A program made the position numbers and the translations under genes. The notes beneath the pieces were generated by a model. The model was not told the origin of the DNA and did not search any database. It worked only from the letters and a program-made list of their open reading frames with translations. This document shows positions 4,363 through 5,126 of a DNA stretch of 5,126 nucleotides, piece by piece (within the stretch, counting starts at the first letter, position 1; each line of letters begins with the position of its first letter). The DNA is from Bacillota bacterium (GTDB lineage Bacteria > Bacillota > Negativicutes > Sporomusales > Sporomusaceae): positions 1-5,126 of the forward strand of contig JAEZVB010000117.1 of assembly GCA_023443285.1 (NCBI GenBank), given 5' to 3'.

Positions 4363-4398
4363 CTACAATAGGATTACTATTACTTTATCCTATTATAG
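4363..4398 (-). promoter_or_regulatory. Inverted repeat over the -10 of the small gene
   Basis: CTACAATAGGAT (4363-4374) and ATCCTATTATAG (4387-4398) match as an inverted repeat at 11 of 12 positions with a 12-base centre. The minus-strand arm contains a perfect -10 TATAAT (4397-4392); the best-spaced -35 is poor (TATAAA, 4420-4415). The near arm ends beside the ribosome binding site. It may be a repressor operator or a leader hairpin. With no T-run after it, it is unlikely to terminate the aldolase transcript. Confidence 0.5.
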
Positions 4399-4415
4399 AA
4401 ATAATATGCTAAATT

Positions 4416-5126
4416 TTATAGGCGGTTGCTACAATTTAAAACGTTACGGATTTTATGTTGAACCATACCTTTGATAGCTGCGCGGGCAGGCTTGAGGTAT
4501 TGACGCGGGTCAAAGTCGGACGGGTTTTTCGCAAAGTGTTCTCTGATGGAAGCGGTCATAGCAAGGCGAAGATCAGTATCAATGTTGATTTTACACACTC
4601 CTAGTTTTCCGGCTCTAAGCAGCATATCCTCAGGCACACCTTGGGCACCTTTAATTTGTCCGCCGAAGTCATTGCACTTTCCTACGAATTCAGGTAGTAC
4701 AGTTGAAGCACCGTGCAGTACTAAAGGGAAATTGGGAAGAAGGTTAGATATAGTTTCAAGGCGGTCAAAGTCGAGCTTGCATTCACCTTTAAATTTATAT
4801 GCGCCATGACTTGTACCAATAGCAATAGCTAATGAATCAACTCCGGTACGTTTTACAAACTCTACAGCCTGATCAGGGTCTGTATATGTAGCGTCTTTCG
4901 AGCTGACATTAATCGCATCTTCAACACCAGCCAGACGACCAAGTTCTGCTTCAACAACAACATTGCGTTCATGGGCGTAGTCTACTACCTTTTTTGTAAG
5001 AGCAATGTTTTCTTCAAAAGGCAATTTGGAACCGTCGATCATTACTGAAGAAAATCCACCGTCAATGCAGGACTTGCAAATTTCAAAATCCTCACCATGA
5101 TCCAGATGTAAGCAAATAGGTAAACC
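4416..5126 (-). CDS. fba: Class II fructose-1,6-bisphosphate aldolase (5' part outside the window)
   Basis: The frame is open from the window edge through 236 codons to TAA at 4418-4416, so the true start lies beyond 5126; an internal ATG at 5042 is not the start. The enzyme is the zinc-dependent glycolytic/gluconeogenic aldolase that cleaves fructose 1,6-bisphosphate to dihydroxyacetone phosphate and glyceraldehyde 3-phosphate in the cytosol. Numbered from the edge, LHLDHG (6-11) carries the catalytic Asp and a zinc His, EAELGRLAGVED (59-70) is a conserved acidic motif, GTSHGAYKF (104-112) and VLHGAS (136-141) carry the other zinc histidines, and KINIDTDLR is the phosphate-binding stretch. 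The C-terminus with FDPRQYLKPAR is normal. Class II enzymes are usually about 285-310 residues, so roughly 50-75 are missing. No key residue is lost. Confidence 0.95.
   Translation of the reverse strand, partial: GLPICLHLDHGEDFEICKSCIDGGFSSVMIDGSKLPFEENIALTKKVVDYAHERNVVVEAELGRLAGVEDAINVSSKDATYTDPDQAVEFVKRTGVDSLAIAIGTSHGAYKFKGECKLDFDRLETISNLLPNFPLVLHGASTVLPEFVGKCNDFGGQIKGAQGVPEDMLLRAGKLGVCKINIDTDLRLAMTASIREHFAKNPSDFDPRQYLKPARAAIKGMVQHKIRNVLNCSNRL

Noticed and set aside
4363..4398. Intrinsic terminator of the aldolase gene
   Set aside because: In the minus direction the repeat is followed by AAAGGGG rather than a T-run, and a TATAAT lies in its first arm.
4546..4809. Plus-strand open frame of 87 codons
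   Set aside because: It is antisense to the well-conserved aldolase coding region and has unnatural composition.
1..5126. CRISPR array or insertion sequence
   Set aside because: No regularly spaced direct repeats, transposase frame or terminal inverted repeats with target duplication were seen.

Overview
The window looks like low-GC Firmicute chromosome. The 23S/5S rRNA sequences, strong Shine-Dalgarno sites, sigma-A-type promoters with 16-17 bp spacers, tRNA genes that encode CCA, and Firmicute-like motifs in the RNase P RNA all point that way. A diderm member of the Negativicutes (Sporomusa/Pelosinus-like) is my best guess. It comes from overall impression, not from a database match, and is only moderately secure.

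Layout. Positions 1-367 are the end of an rRNA operon: the 23S 3' end, a spacer, 5S rRNA and a terminator. A 115-aa ASCH/PUA-like gene lies on the minus strand (539-886) with its own promoter and terminator. Diverging from it is a stable-RNA block: a strong promoter, RNase P RNA (about 1099-1453), tRNA-Arg(ACG) only 11 nt downstream, a stretch of small hairpins, a second promoter, tRNA-Pro(TGG) and a terminator. Then comes an independently promoted gene for a prephenate-dehydratase-like protein (2000-2785) with a clear signal peptide. Its C-terminal ACT domain is cut by an apparent -1 frameshift, and the missing 32 residues lie intact in another frame up to 2877. After a terminator comes a stand-alone SIR2-domain gene (2967-4031) with the NAD-site motifs and a four-cysteine zinc ribbon. 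The intergenic region 4032-4216 holds a plain hairpin, a GC-rich branched palindromic element (4059-4139), another hairpin and a 16-bp bidirectional terminator. On the minus strand follow a previously uncalled 43-codon gene (4217-4348) with a strong ribosome binding site and an inverted repeat over its likely promoter, and the 3' part of a class II fructose-bisphosphate aldolase gene that runs off the window end.

How it fits together. Most of the window is housekeeping: translation RNAs, tRNA processing and glycolysis. The accessory-looking parts are the ASCH protein, the exported dehydratase, the SIR2 protein and the GC-rich element. The SIR2 gene resembles stand-alone members of a superfamily whose NADase members act in phage defence, but nothing beside it is a recognisable partner. 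The most checkable oddities are the ACT-domain frameshift, the export signal on a normally cytosolic enzyme fold, the branched element at 4059-4139 and the 43-codon gene.
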